A DNA stretch of 64,000 bases from Stereum hirsutum FP-91666 SS1 (lineage: Eukaryota > Basidiomycota > Agaricomycetes > Russulales > Stereaceae). The notes beneath the pieces are model-generated. The model was not told where the DNA came from, made no database searches, and saw only the letters and a list, made by a program, of their open reading frames with translations. Within the stretch, counting starts at the first letter, position 1; each line of letters opens with the position of its first letter. The translations under genes were made by a program, and so were the position numbers. The DNA lies in contig NW_006763139.1 of assembly GCF_000264905.1 (NCBI RefSeq), positions 569,949 through 633,948 on the forward strand, given 5' to 3'. This document shows, one piece after another, positions 46,958 to 59,007 of the stretch.

Positions 46958-47555
46958 TCACTTCTGCTGCTCAGCCTTCCATGCCTCGATGGCCGGTTCC
47001 GCCGCACGAAACCTTGAAGACGTATTAGTTTTGACATAAGACGAAATGATTGGTGAAACTCACGCTTCGAGACCTGTGGGGAACCCGCAATAGGCCATGA
47101 TCTGGAGCAATACCTCTCTTCACAATAGAAAGCCGTCTGCATCAGCCTTCGTACGCGGCGACCATGGTACGCAGCACGAACGCACCTGATCTCCACTTCG
47201 GTCAACCCGTTATTGAGACCACCACGAACATGTCCAGCGAGCTCCTTTGTATGTCCTCCAGCGGCGAGAAGCGAGATGACTACCAGCGAGCGTTGCTTTC
47301 GTTCCAGTCCTGGACGCTCCCAGATGTTGCCCCACGCGTTCTCGGTCACGTACTCCTGTGCTGGTCTAGCGAACTCGGATACTCCTCTTGCCAGTGCATT
47401 GTCCACGTATGCATCTCCTAGAACGGCTCGTCTCTTCAGAAGTTGAAGAAGGGTCAGAAAGCGTCGACTGGTTGTCGCACAATGGGACATACATTGACCA
47501 TACCGGCATCGTAGAGAGTCTTGTGAGCATCTTCCTGTTTCTTCGTGTCGGACAT
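46958..47555 (-). CDS. Carboxymuconolactone decarboxylase family protein
   Basis: Small all-helical protein of the CMD/AhpD fold; bacterial members decarboxylate gamma-carboxymuconolactone in the protocatechuate branch of the beta-ketoadipate pathway. It starts MSDTKKQEDAHKTLYDAGM and continues RRAVLGDAYVDNALARG, ENAWGNIWERPGLERKQRSL, GGHTKELAGHVRGGLNNGLT, EVEIREVLLQIMAYCGFPTG and a last exon FRAAEPAIEAWKAEQQK, stop at 46958-46960. The RPGL..KQRSL block and H-V-R-G-x-L-N-N-G are the usual PcaC-type signatures; I see no AhpD-type C-x2-C. Size is normal for a complete one-domain member. It diverges from the dehydrogenase at 47759 with 203 bp between the starts. The exact substrate in fungi is not settled. 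Confidence 0.87.
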
Positions 47556-47758
47556 GTCAGTGGTAGTGGTGGGGATCGATGTCGTCCGGAGAGAATAAGG
47601 GTATGTGAGAATAGTGATGTCAGCGTCAGCTGTTGTACTATACGTCCTGTCGCCTCTCCGTGATTCCGTATAAACACACGGAGGTACTTGACCAAATGTA
47701 CAGGTATGTTGACTTCTCATACTTCCCGTTCTGCCTTCATCATCAACTTCCTCTAGCA
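47556..47758. promoter_or_regulatory. Bidirectional promoter, CMD-like gene / HIBADH-like gene
   Basis: Only 203 bp separate the two divergent start codons. A TATAAA (47669-47674, plus strand) is framed by a 7-bp inverted repeat, CTCCGTG (47656-47662) and CACGGAG (47677-47683). On the plus side a leader intron is likely: donor GTATGTTG near 47704 and acceptor CTCTAG at 47756, two bases before the ATG. The compactness suggests co-expression. Confidence 0.55.
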
Positions 47759-49065
47759 ATGACTGACCAGATCGTCCATCCAGATTCGTTTGCATTTATC
47801 GGTCTGGGTGCGATGGGCTACCCCGTTAGTTCGTTTATAATAGAGCCAGTTGAAATTCGTTCATCAACATATGACATAGATGGCCCTAAACCTCCGAAAA
47901 TTACTTCCTCCGTCCAAGCCCTTCTACATCTACGACATCCAACCTTCAGTCATGGACCGTTTTGCCCTCGAAACCTCTACCTTCGGCGGCGCCACATTCG
48001 CCACCTCACCTGCAGACGCAGCCTCCCACGCTTCCTTCGTCCTCTCTATCGTCCCCGAGGGCAAACACGTCGAACAAGTCTACCTTTCCCCCTCCACCGG
48101 GATCGTCCCATTACTCACCTCTTCCGACCTCGCCGACAAGATATTCGTCGAATGTTCAACGATCGATGTCGCGACGTGTCGGAGAGTTGCGGATAGGGTG
48201 AAGCAGAAATGTGAAAGTGCGGCGTTTTATGACGCGCCGGTTAGTGGAGGGACGAGGGGAGCGCAAAAGGGCGAAATCACGTTTATGATTGGGGGGAGGG
48301 AGGAAGATGAGAAAATGGGGGTTGTCAAGGAGGTATTAGGGAGGATGGGAAAGAATTTGTTTGCGTGTGGAGGGTTGGGGATGGGACTGACTTGTAAATT
48401 GTCAAAGTCTGGATTTTTCCCTCCTCTTTCTCGTCATTCGAGGTGCTAACTTGCTATATCCGCAGCAACTACGTCTCTGGTCTCATTGCGATAGCTCTGT
48501 CAGAGGGAATGAATATAGGCATGAGCCACGGCGTCGACCCAAAGGTCCTCTCTTCTATATTTGCTGTCAGCACCGCCGGGAGCTGGGTCAATTGTACGTC
48601 CTTTTATCATTCCTGGTCTCCATATACATATTGCTCCTGCTCACCATACTGTCCGCTCGTAGCTCACTGCAATGTTCGTCGAATTCTTACTCTGGGTCGC
48701 AATCTTCCGTGAGCTGAACCACTCGCCACAGCCCGTTCCCGGAGTTTGTCCCGACGCACCACCTTCGAACGACTATAAAGGAGGCTTCAAAGTGCAGCTC
48801 ATGCGAAAAGACTTTAACCTCGCCGTCGAAGCTGGTCTGTCACTCTTCCCCTGTCACGTTCCCTTTCCCTTCCCTCTCTCCGCACTTGTTCGCTGCAATC
48901 GCTGCAAAGCTGACTACTGTGGCGGCGCGAACAGCGAATGAGACTGGTGTAAAACTCGCCTTGGGAGAAGCTGGTCTAGAGGTATATACAGGCGCTGCCA
49001 ATGACCCGAGATGTGTAGATCGCGATTCGAGGGTTGTATATAGATATCTCGGTGGGAATGAATGA
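47759..49065 (+). CDS. 3-hydroxyisobutyrate dehydrogenase family (beta-hydroxyacid dehydrogenase)
   Basis: NAD(P)-dependent oxidation of a 3-hydroxyacid; the mitochondrial enzyme acts in valine breakdown. Start MTDQIVHPDSFAFIGLGAMG; the Rossmann motif GLGAMGYPMALNL spans an intron. Then come the substrate loop FYDAPVSGGTRGAQKGEITF (DxxxSGG), the region AFxCGGLGMGLTCKLSNNYV with the catalytic Lys in KLSNN, LSEGMNIGMSHGVDPKVLSS, and the terminal domain GGFKVQLMRKDFNLAVEAAK. It ends VVYRYLGGNE with TGA at 49063-49065. All key residues are present. No clear mitochondrial leader is seen on this start, so a cytosolic or other hydroxyacid role is possible. Divergent neighbour of the CMD-like gene. 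Confidence 0.9.
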
Positions 49066-50343
49066 AGCTTGGGGTAGAGATCATACTCGAGAGTTATTGC
49101 TGTGTGTAGTTATTTTTCTACTCTTCTGTCCAGAACTATACAAAACCCTGACTCTCTTCCAGGATGTTTCCGCCAATGGTCGTTTGAACGCGTACTGACG
49201 CCATTGGGCACCCTGCCGCTGGAAACAATATGACGCCACATTATTCTCTCGACAGCCAATGCCTCGCATCGGTCACGCTTCTGGCTTCTACTTCGCCTCT
49301 GGTGTGAGTTTATATATAAAGACTAGACTGCCCTTGTATATTGTTTCAAACCGCTGGGCATGTATGAACTCACCCTTCGCATTTCTCACTCGCTGGGAAT
49401 ACTGGAGACCTGCACGAACCTCACATATGGATGCACTCTCTATGTTCTAGTTTTGTTCTATGCTGGCCATGTATACTGGAACGTCTACAAGAGAAACTGA
49501 CGAGGCTGTCATTCTTGCACAGTTGCACTGGGTGCTGTTGCATTCGTCTCATGGGTCATATAGGCATGTCCACTCGTGTGGCCCGGGCCGCCTCTATAAT
49601 AGATCCTCGTTGGGTTCCCCCAAGAGTTCACTCCTATAATGTCTTGTGCTTCACGGACTGGACATGAGGCACGGTGAGCAGTCTCGCTTCTGCCGTTGGT
49701 CCTGTAATAGTTAGGTCGAGCTCAAGGGCGACCCAGTAATATCATACTCATTTTGGATCTTTGTCTTTTCTAAGTTTCCAACTGCTTTCGGCGCGGCAAA
49801 CTGGCAAGACTCAAGTACATAGTCCAAAAATTGCAACATCTGACGACCTTGGAAGCCACGGTCACGTTTGCCTAACTTGACCCACAACGGAATGACGTTT
49901 TTGGGTCGACCAATTAGGAAGCGCGGCTACCTAAACCGAGACAAACCGTTCGCGTTTGCTTTGCCGCATCCTCCTTCACGGATGTACTTTTGTCCTGCGC
50001 ACGTACACATGAGATGCCTTCGTTTTGCGCCCTCGTAGCTATCCCCGTCAGCATTGTGGGCTCGGAGGACTTGGCCACCGTCGAAGTGCTTTGGTTTATG
50101 GCGCAATCGAAGCCACGTCTGGCGACTTGTTTATCTCCACAGCGCCTTGACCTTGACTGGAACCTACTGATGCTCCTGCTCTTTCAGGAGCTCTCGAGTC
50201 TTCTGCCTTCTACAGGGTAGATGGTGTCATATTCAAGGAAGCGCGATCAGGAACATCGTCTAAGTCCTATGTTATATGTCGGTCGGGTCAGACCTTGGTG
50301 GTATCGGGACGCCTATCAGCCGTTGCAACCCGAGTACATCGAC
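49066..50343. other. Intergenic: no gene recognised
   Basis: About 1.28 kb. Short plus-strand frames (for example 49431-49667 and 49990-50220) lack protein character. An in-frame ATG at 50221 could extend the next gene by 41 codons, but that extension looks unlike the usual N-terminus. Confidence 0.45.
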
Positions 50344-53204
50344 ATGACATCTAAGTCAGTTACTTCGCTCAGCTCGACTGTTGACCGAAAGTCCCAGTCC
50401 AAGAGGCCCTGGTACAGTTATGTCTGGTAAGTCGGAAGGTGTCCTATAATTTCCCAGATTGCTGATTCGTTCTGGTGCGTCTAGGGACACATGGGATAAA
50501 CCCGCTGATGAGAGGAAGTTTCTGGCCAAGCTCGATGCCTGTGTGATCACCTACGCAGCACTGTCCTATTTCTCCAAATAAGTCTGTTCTACTCTGATCC
50601 ATCGAGGTGGTAGGCTGATGATGTGTTTCTTCTATCCACATATTTGAACCAGCAGAATATCACGAATGCATACGTCTCGGGAATGCAGGAAGAGTAAGTT
50701 TTTGATAAGATTGTGTCTGCCTCCATCTTTCCTCCCGGTGAACTGACCATGTTTCTCGTTCGTACAGACTTGGCCTGTAAGCAGGACCAGCCATTTGGAG
50801 ACGATACTTGAATTTGATCCGTGTCCCTTTTGCAGACATGGAAACCAGTTGAACTACATTACCGCTGCATGGACTGTCGGATACGTAGTCGGCCAGATTC
50901 CCTCTCAGTGAGTGTATTATATCCCTACTCGTTTGCGTTCTCGGAGTACTGAGACTCATGTAGGATGCTTTTACAAAAAGTCCGGCCCTCGGTCTGGGTA
51001 TGTCTTCGATTATGATTCACTTGGGGTCTTCGACCTCTAATAATTTCCCTTCATAGATACCTGCTATGGAGCTCACCTGGAGCATCCTCACCTTGACTTT
51101 GACGTGGTGTAATGGCTGTACGCCCCTTAATGACACCTTGTCCTTGGTTTATTTATCGATCAATCCCATTTATCCTTAGATTCCATGCTGGCTGCGATGC
51201 GTTTTTTCATCGGACTCGCAGAGTCGACATTTTACCCTGCCATCCAGTATGTGATTGGAAGTTGGTACAAGAACGAGGAGTTGGCGAAAAGGGCCTGCAT
51301 TTTCCATGTAAGTCTCTTCCTTCGACAGAGAGTGGATGTGACCTTAATCTACGGTCTCGTAGACGGCCTCAGCGCTTGGCCCTATCATTTCAGGTGAGTC
51401 CAGCGTCGTACATTGGATATCAAGAATCGAAGCTCATGTGACGACGTGCGCCGCAGGATTCCTACAGACAGTGCGTACTAATGTGTCACCACCGTACGGC
51501 CCACCTTTACTGATCTCAGGATAGGGAGCGTATAATGGTCTCAATGGTGTACATGGGATGTCTGGGTGGCGCTGGCTCTTTGTCTGCGATTCAGCACTTT
51601 CCATCCCAATAGCCTTGATCGGATTTCTCATCATGCCAGGTCCGTCATCATTAAGTCACAGCTTCGTGAGTACGTCTGGAGGACTGATCTCTATATGCAG
51701 ATGTTCCAACAAGACAGCGACCATCTTGGCTATACAGCGAGCACGAACTTATGATAGCACAGAAACGTATGCAAGAAGTGGGTCGACGGCCGCCAGGGAA
51801 GCTCACGAAGGCGAAGGTATGTCTCGTTCAGGCGATACACTACATAACTCGAATGACCGTCTTTCGAAGGTCTTGGGGTTTTTCAAGACGTGGCATTTAT
51901 ATGTCCTTGTGATGCGTGAGTCGTTGTCCGTATTATTCTTTACACCTGCGATCGACTAACATGAATGCCTTCCTCAGTGTACACCTGCGTGAGACCCACT
52001 TTGTGACAGGCAGTATTCTTTGCATTCACATTTTATTCTTTAGTTCAACAACAGTGCCGGCGCATCTAACTCCATGATTTTCTGGTAGGATCCTTGCTCG
52101 ATCATGTCCTGAGATGCCCCTTACCTTGCGTCGCAGGCTGAAGAGCTTCAACACTCGGGCAGGCCGCACTGTTTACACTGTTGGCCAGATCAATGTCTAC
52201 CCGATACCTATGTATGTCGTCCAGATGCTCACCAGTAAGCTTCCTTGCCCTAGATCACCTCTAGTAGACATATCTGATTTTTGTTGTTTATGAACAGCAT
52301 ACGCCTGGGCATGGTGGTCAGACGCTATCGGATTACGATGGCCACCCATCGTCTTTGCTGGCGTGGGTCTCTTTCGTGTTCTTCCTTCCGCATGTTACTT
52401 ACTAGCGTCCGTTCGACGTCAGGTATGGGGCATAATCGTGACTTCAGTTCTAGCTGCTACACCGGTGTATACCCACATTGCAAGGTACGTCAACTCAAGG
52501 CTGTCAATCATGTCCGGTAAATTGAGTGGCGCCAATTTGTAGGCGATGGGCGTTTTATTACATGGTACGCACAAGTTGAAACTCGCATCTACCGTCATTC
52601 TCTTATGCAACCACGCTTTTAGACCATTGTGCAAGGAGGACTGAGTGGTATCATCCTGGCTTGGGCTAATGAAATCACCGGCTTCAACAACGAACGTGAG
52701 TGAACTGTCTATTTCTTCCCTCATTCGATCTAATATATACTCTTTCACTAGTTCGCTCGTTCACTGTCGCAGCTTGCAATACCTTCACGTATGCTGTTCA
52801 GGCATGGCTGCCCATCCTCATTTTCCCACAGGTCGAACAACCAACGTTGGTCTGCTTCTGACTCGTCGCTGTATGCATGACCACTAAATGTTCCCTACAG
52901 AGTCTATATCGGGAATGTCACCTCCGCCGTCATCCTGGCTTTCATGAGTACATATTACCCAACTGTTCATACCTCTTTCCTTGCATTTCTGATGTAAAAT
53001 TTCATTACAGTCTTTTTCGCTTTCCTAACGCTATACCTTCAACGTCGGGATGAACGGAATGGCGTGAATGTTGTAGGAGGGTCAGTAGAACCGTTCCCAG
53101 ATGAGGAGGCAGCGTATGAAGAGGAGGCTGGTTCTGACGCGGATAGCAAGAAGGCTGTTGACTCTACGGTGACGTCGAGAGAGCCGAGTGCGGCCCATGT
53201 ATGA
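50344..53204 (+). CDS. MFS permease, anion:cation symporter (ACS) family, pantothenate/allantoate-type
   Basis: Plasma-membrane uptake carrier of the ACS family, which in fungi moves pantothenate, allantoate, nicotinate, biotin or similar carboxylates. The chosen start reads [20 protein letters not shown], a Ser-rich cytosolic tail. [20 protein letters not shown] precedes TM1, then [20 protein letters not shown] and [20 protein letters not shown] follow, typical of the family. [20 protein letters not shown] and [15 protein letters not shown] follow in the TM4-5 area, and [16 protein letters not shown] sequence appears in the C-terminal half. The tail is acidic ([20 protein letters not shown]) and ends PSAAHV with TGA at 53202-53204. 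Many short introns, some exons only 40-100 nt. The specific substrate is unknown; nearby oxidative enzymes make an organic acid plausible but unproven. Confidence 0.85.
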
Positions 53205-53393
53205 AGTCTTATTCGGGGAGGTTCGTTTCTCTAGGTGAAGCCAGTTTTGATAGGTCGAATATCATGATTTCTACGAGATATACGGATGTCTGTATGATGT
53301 TACACGTTGTATAAAATGTGATGTAGAGTGTTGTGGGTGAAACACCACTCCATGTGGCCTGACGGCGTTGCTGTGGCCAGACCAATGATACGG

Positions 53394-55052
53394 CTACAGG
53401 ACTTGCGTTTGCTCGAACTCGACTACAAACTTCCCCTTCATGCCTGGTTGGTGCAGATCGTGAACCATCTCCGTCACATCGTCGAGTTTATAAGTCTTGA
53501 CCTATGCCGTATGTTAGCATGACGGCCGGGTAAAAGCTGTCTTCATGTAAAGCTATGCGAAGAAGCCGATTGGGAGCTCACCTTAATCTCTACGGGATGT
53601 AGAGCGACGTGTTCGATGAGAGCCTTACAGTTCTCAGGAGAAGCCAAGAGGCTACCTTTCACCTAAAGGAGGAATTCTCGATTTAATCGTTCACTGAGGG
53701 TAATAAATACAGTCGAGCAAACCGTGATGTCCTTGAAGATGAGGTCGGAGAAGCTATAATGATAATGTGAGACACGCATCTCGTTAAACCCGATGGACGA
53801 GCACGAACTGGAAAGGTATCTTCTCAGCCGGTTGTCCAACCTATCTAGCAAATAATAAGTGGTAGTTGTTGTAGATGCGAGGATATTCGTACAACTATGA
53901 GAGTTCCGTGACGCGTTAGGATATCTAGACCATACTGAAAGGAGGGGATCCAATCAGTCGCCACAATGCACGCATCCAGACCTAGTGTCCCGTGCGTCAA
54001 TTTCGATGTATTCGGAAAACCAATCGTATGAATCTCCTTGCCTGGGAATGGTTTTTCCGGGTTCAATGCGGCAATCGCTTTGGTCGCAGATTCGACTCCC
54101 TCTCGTGCGTCGAGACACAAATGGGGAGCTAACTTCAGGCTTTTCGCTAATTCGATGGGCTCATCGCGCGCATCAACGCCGACGACCACATATCCCATGC
54201 TCTTCGCAAACTGTGGATGAGACTGTGAGGGATGCCCATGAGATGTGAACGTACGTTAGTTCTCACCTGAACGCCGAGGTGGCCCAATGCACCGAGGCCT
54301 ACGATGCCCAGAATAGCTCCCTGTGGTTGCTTGGCCGTTAATATTGCGTTGTACATCGTCGCTCCGGCACAGAACAGAGGAGCTGCCTCGACAAATGACA
54401 TAGTATCGGGTAGTTCAACGGCAGACCTGTAGTCTAAGACAAATACAAGTCCAGATTGCCAATTAGAACAAAAGTGTCTGGGACGAGGGTATTGAGACGA
54501 AGACTAACCAACGAGGCAATACTCAGAAAACACTCCTTGACAAGACATTCCGAGGAATCCCCCGTCACTAAGCTTGGTACAATAATTGAGCCGGCCATCC
54601 TTACAATCCGGACACGTCCCTACAATATATTAAGTCACAAATTTTGTGAGCGATACCGGACGGTGTGAGTTCGTGGCAGCGTAGTACATACCGCAGTAGC
54701 CCATGTAACCGAGGGCGCCAACTCTCTGGCCAATATGCCAACCGTATTTGGCTGCATCTTCGCCTAGGTCAACGACTGTTCCGGCAGGTTCATGGCCACC
54801 AATAAGATCGTGCTTGAGGGAAACCGGCATACCGCCGGTGCGAATGAGTTCATCGGTGTGGCAAAATCCCGCAGCACCAGTTCTAAGCAACATCTGGTAG
54901 GGATGAAGCTCTGTTGGCACCGGAACGTCCTTTACCACGTACGGTTGGTTGAAACTTTCCTGTTCGCCGTTTGACGATCAACATCTAGATTTCGTGACAG
55001 TCTGTCATTCGGTGGCACGGCCCAAGGTACGCACAAAGAGAGCCGCACGCAT
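53394..55052 (-). CDS. Zinc-dependent alcohol dehydrogenase (medium-chain)
   Basis: NAD(P)-dependent alcohol/aldehyde oxidoreductase of the medium-chain, propanol-preferring ADH type. The first exon is tiny (MRAALF, start at 55052) and splices to ESFNQPYVVKDVPVPTELHP. Catalytic zinc ligands are present: Cys in GAAGFCHTDE, His in LIGGHEPAGTVVDLG, and Cys in AAPLFCAGATMYNA. The structural zinc loop CGTCPDCKDGRLNYC has all four Cys once the intron is removed. The coenzyme motif is GIVGLGALGHLGVQ. The C-terminal half includes FVLVHRFSDLIFKDITVKGS, where two introns are removed, and ends KFVVEFEQTQVL with TAG at 53394-53396. Intact. Lies 190 bp from the stop of the permease and 1.08 kb head to head with the first 2OG oxygenase. 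Confidence 0.9.
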
Positions 55053-56128
55053 AGTGCTTGGTATACTGCCATTTCCCATTGTATTTGGGTTGACCTTGGC
55101 ACTGTGAAGCAGTTAGATTCGTTGGAAAGTTCTGAGATGCCCTGCTTTGGTCGTGGTAAGAAGTGAATGCCTTTCGGCAAACGCCGGCCATGCAACGTGT
55201 TTTTTGCGCCACACAACATCGACTATCCCAATTCGGACGGCTTTTGTCTCCCATAAACTCAGTGGCCTTCCACTACAACTATGTCTTCAGTCTCTTGGTA
55301 CGTGCGCTATCGTTTCAGTTATTTTGAAGAGGGTTGTGGTCTCTGCTCAGAACATCGAGCTCACGCTTCGAACGCGATGATGGCGTCTAAGGACGATTTG
55401 AACGCCGATGATGGAATGAACTACTGACCACGGTTGATGGGGGAAAGGTCAGATAGATCAAGATTGTTTGTGATACGAGCGGATAAAGCTTCACTCATAC
55501 TTCAGCTAGACGCTAGTTGAGACAAAGTCGAGAGTACGGAGTATTGTTGCAAGCTATCGGCGTGGCTTTCCATGGCGAGCACTCTCTCCACGATTGCACC
55601 ATAGCGTATCCGCCCTCGGCAACCCTTGCTATTATCAATCACTCTGTTATCCAGAGTACTGCTGAAAGTCTCACTCGAGAACCGCGCTGAGTGTCAGCTG
55701 CTTCGTCGATTCCTTCCTATTTTTGCTCGACAGAGCCGTCCTCAATGGCGCAATCTCTACATTTCGTATTGCAGCCTCACGGGGCGATTCCCGCTTCCCG
55801 CATTCTACTACGGTGACAGAAGTTGTTCTGTTTGCAATATCGTGGTCACTTCACTGCGTTGAACGCTTTGCGGTCTCATTCATCGCAGAAAGGGGGCTGC
55901 GTGACAAAACAAACTTCTGTTAGTCGAAGTTCATTGGTCAATCATTCCATCGCTCGCCCGAAGGCGTCCAAATGACTAACGGCACATGAGAATGGTATGC
56001 TTTTTGCTAAGTCTGTGGAGGGTACACCCACACACCATAAGAAGGGCCGTAAATATATGACATGCCGATACTACCTTCACCCCATCTCGTCCCATCGCGA
56101 TCTGTCCCCTCTCACAACTCCGTGAAAT
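55053..56128. promoter_or_regulatory. Divergent upstream region, ADH / first 2OG oxygenase
   Basis: From about 55561 onward this region is a diverged direct repeat of the sequence upstream of the second oxygenase (from about 58430), including shared strings such as ATCCGCCCTCGGC. A TATA-like AAATATATGA near 56050-56060 lies about 70 bp before the oxygenase start. The open frames here are not conserved between the two copies and are unlikely to be genes. Confidence 0.5.
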
Positions 56129-57904
56129 ATGCCCGTCCCAACACAACTCGGTCAGTTCTCTTACGTTCCTGAAACAAAGTGAGTGATGACTTGCATAGAC
56201 TGAGTATCATGTTCCAATCAATGACGTATAATATATCTCCCTTCCAAACGTTTAGGGAAAATTTGGACTGGGGTACGTCACTTATTAACTCCACCCATCC
56301 ACTGGAACGAGAAACTCATTGTCTTGTTACCTCAGCCGATCTCTTGACCGTCGACCTTTCTCTCATCAACACGCCCGAGGGAAAGAAGAAGCTCGCTCAG
56401 ACATTGCTTGAGGGTGTCCGTGAGAAAGGATTCTTCTACGTGAAGAACTTCAACATCTCTCAAGAGCGCGTCGACCGCCAATTCGCGATCGGTAAACACT
56501 TCTACGAGCTCCCACTTGAGGAGAAACTGAAATATGTACCCGATCTTGGTGAGTTCTCATACTGTTCCTGCATGAGCCGGTGTTCACTGAAGACTTCGTT
56601 ACAAAGCCGCTGGCCAGTTCAACGGCTACGTCCCTGCCGGTCGTCGCGTGTAGGTTACCTTCACCAATTACTCCTACCATGTTGGCTTACGCTTTGGACT
56701 CTAGCGTCGACCCTGAGACAGGTCTGAAGGATCGGGTTGAGATCTACAACATCCCCAGTACGCCCTCATTCCAAAACATACCTCTCCTCTCTTCTCATAC
56801 TGGCCCTTTTCTCTAGAGTTCAATGGGTTCTTCCCCCATAACCATCCGGCACCTGTCGCAGACCACATCGAGGAAATCGAGGAGTTCGCAAGGGTACGCT
56901 TTAATATCGCCTCATTGTGTTGAATCATTCACTGACGGAACTCTCTCATCAGGCTCTGCACTCCGAGGTTCTCGATCCACTCTTCGTTCTCCTCGCTGTT
57001 GCTCTCGAACTTCCGGAAGACTTCTTCACGAACCTGCACCAGTACCCCAAGAAGAGCGAGGTAAAAGGATATTATTAAACTACTATTCCACTCTTTACTG
57101 ACATCGCCGAACGCTAGGATCACCTCCGCTACATGAAGTACTCCAAATACACTCCGGAGGAAACGGCCAGACTGAAGACATGGACTCAGGGTCACACTGG
57201 TACGTCTTTTTCTGATATTTTTCTGACCACCATCTAATGTTCCAATTTTCCATCTGACTCCCAGATCTCGGCAGTTTCACGCTGCTTTTCAGGTAGTGCC
57301 TTCCTTCGTACCTCTTTGCATTCACGTCAACTGACGGAATTTCAGACAACCGGTGGCAGCACTCCAGATCCGTGACCATAAAACCAACGAGTGGAAATGG
57401 GCAAAGCCACAGGATGGAACGCTCACTGTCAACGCATGCGACGCCCTGACATTCTTAACCGCTGGCTATGTCAAGAGCACGATTCATCGTGTCACAGTGC
57501 CGCCGAAGGATCAGCAACACGTCGACAGGCTCGGGTTGTTGTACTTCTCTCGGTGCGTCCCCTTTTTATGATTGCCAATCTGAAGGGATGTCTAATGACG
57601 AGTTTTCATTGTGAGATAGTCCACACAACGATGTGCCGCTCGCTACGATCAAGTCACCCCTCCTTGAGCGCGAAGGCTACACTCAGAACGATTATGAGAA
57701 GACCGGCAACCCTGTCCCAACCATGGAAGGTTCGTCTTACATTCGTCACCATCAGTCTCGTTAAGTCTTCTCCTCATGTCTTGCCTTCATCCAGAATGGA
57801 CATTTGCGAAGCAGAAATGGCAACGCCAACCGAAGGTGGTTGGCGACAAAAGCCACGAAACCGCGCAAATTCTTCCGGGTTACAATGAGAAGGTGTATGC
57901 TTAA
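55561..57904 (+). repeat. Tandem duplication, unit 1 (promoter plus 2OG oxygenase gene)
   Basis: Unit 1 of a direct duplication; the second unit starts about 2.87 kb downstream. Coding exons are nearly identical, while introns and upstream DNA have diverged but still align in blocks. Boundaries are approximate. Confidence 0.8.
56129..57904 (+). CDS. 2OG-Fe(II) oxygenase, isopenicillin N synthase-like, copy 1
   Basis: Soluble iron(II) oxygenase of the IPNS/flavonol synthase/ACC oxidase superfamily. Start MPVPTQLGQFSYVPETK, then DLLTVDLSLINTPEGKKKLA and REKGFFYVKNFNISQERVDR, the DIOX_N domain. The catalytic domain supplies the metal triad in QGHTDLGSFTLLF (H-x-D) and KSTIHRVTVPPKDQQHVDR (distal His). 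The position of the usual 2OG-binding R-x-S reads RLGLLYFSRP, that is Arg-Leu-Gly. The end is HETAQILPGYNEKVYA, stop at 57902-57904. About nine short introns; splices such as GTAAG-less GT...AG junctions restore frame at RRVVDPETG. Copy 2 is 2.88 kb downstream. Substrate unknown; possibilities include fungal secondary metabolism or small-molecule hydroxylation. Confidence 0.88.
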
Positions 57905-59007
57905 ACGGGGATGATTATATTGTTACTTGTTGTCTTTCAAAACGGAAGGAATTGTAGACTTTGTTGTACAAGTATATCGGAAATGCCATGGTTTAACCCT
58001 CCTGGTCTGCACAACCCTCTGTTGCCCTCGGCAAAGTCCGAAAATGCAAACGCCGATTGGGAACGAGGCTCTTACTACTATCTCCCACGACCTTGCAGTA
58101 AACTTCCAACCACCTCTCTTTCGAGCAACTTTCGATACTCATCTTCTTATTTATACGTTGTTTCTCTCTTAGGTGAAGAGCACTGTATCACCTCAATCTG
58201 AGATTCAGGTAATACCATAGGACACTGTTAATTGATACTCAGAATCTCCGAGACAGCAAATGTTCGAATGGGGAACGGATCGTGTCACGGTGAAAGGTTA
58301 GCCCCATTATTGTTTTTGTCGTACAAATTGGTCCAATAGTTCTGCCATACGCATATACACAGGCTATACCGAGGCCTTCGTAGAGCTGCTTGAGCGTCCG
58401 GAACACCGATAGCTTTGTGAGGCAGGCAGCGTGGCCTTTCATGGCGAGCGTCCTCTCCACTATTGCATCATTGCATATCCGCCCTCGGCGACGCTTTCTC
58501 TTAGGATCAGTCATCCTGGACGATTAGAAGAGTCCTTCTCTGTCGATATGTTGGCCTTTTAATTATGCCCGCCTCCTTCTCATTTTCGCTCGACAGTGCC
58601 TTGCTGGATTGCGCAATCCTAACAATAGTGCGCACCACAGCAAGTTCGAATTCGCGGGACGAGTCCCGCTTCCCGCATTCTACCATACAACGGACAACGG
58701 CAATCAAAGCCGCAGTGTTTGAAATACCGTAGCTTTCGCTGCAGTGAATGGAATGGTTTTGCGGTGTCGTGTACCGTGGTAAGGGGTCGGCGCAAGTTGA
58801 TATCACTTGGTCAATCATTCCATCGCTCTGCGAGAAGGCGTCAGAATGGCCCACGATGGTATGCTTTCTGTAGCTTCTCGTGGGACGGAAAAGTATCATA
58901 ATAAGAGTCGTGCTGAAGATAAGACATACTCATACTACCCTCATCCCATTCCATCCCATCGTCACCTGTCCTCCTTCCACCACTACCACTTACAACTCTC
59001 GTGAAAC
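57905..59007. promoter_or_regulatory. Spacer between tandem oxygenase genes
   Basis: Holds the 3' flank of copy 1 and, from about 58430, the duplicated upstream region of copy 2. No independent gene was seen. The TATA-like element of copy 1 is not evidently retained in copy 2, so expression of the two may differ. Confidence 0.5.

Noticed and set aside
50221..50343. N-terminal extension of the ACS permease from the ATG at 50221
   Set aside because: The added 41 residues are unlike the short Ser-rich tail usual in this family; the ATG at 50344 fits better, though the longer form cannot be excluded.
54630..54938. A shorter alcohol dehydrogenase start at the internal Met (MVKDVPVP)
   Set aside because: A tiny first exon MRAALF spliced to ESFNQPYVVKD restores the normal family N-terminus, so the start at 55052 is preferred.
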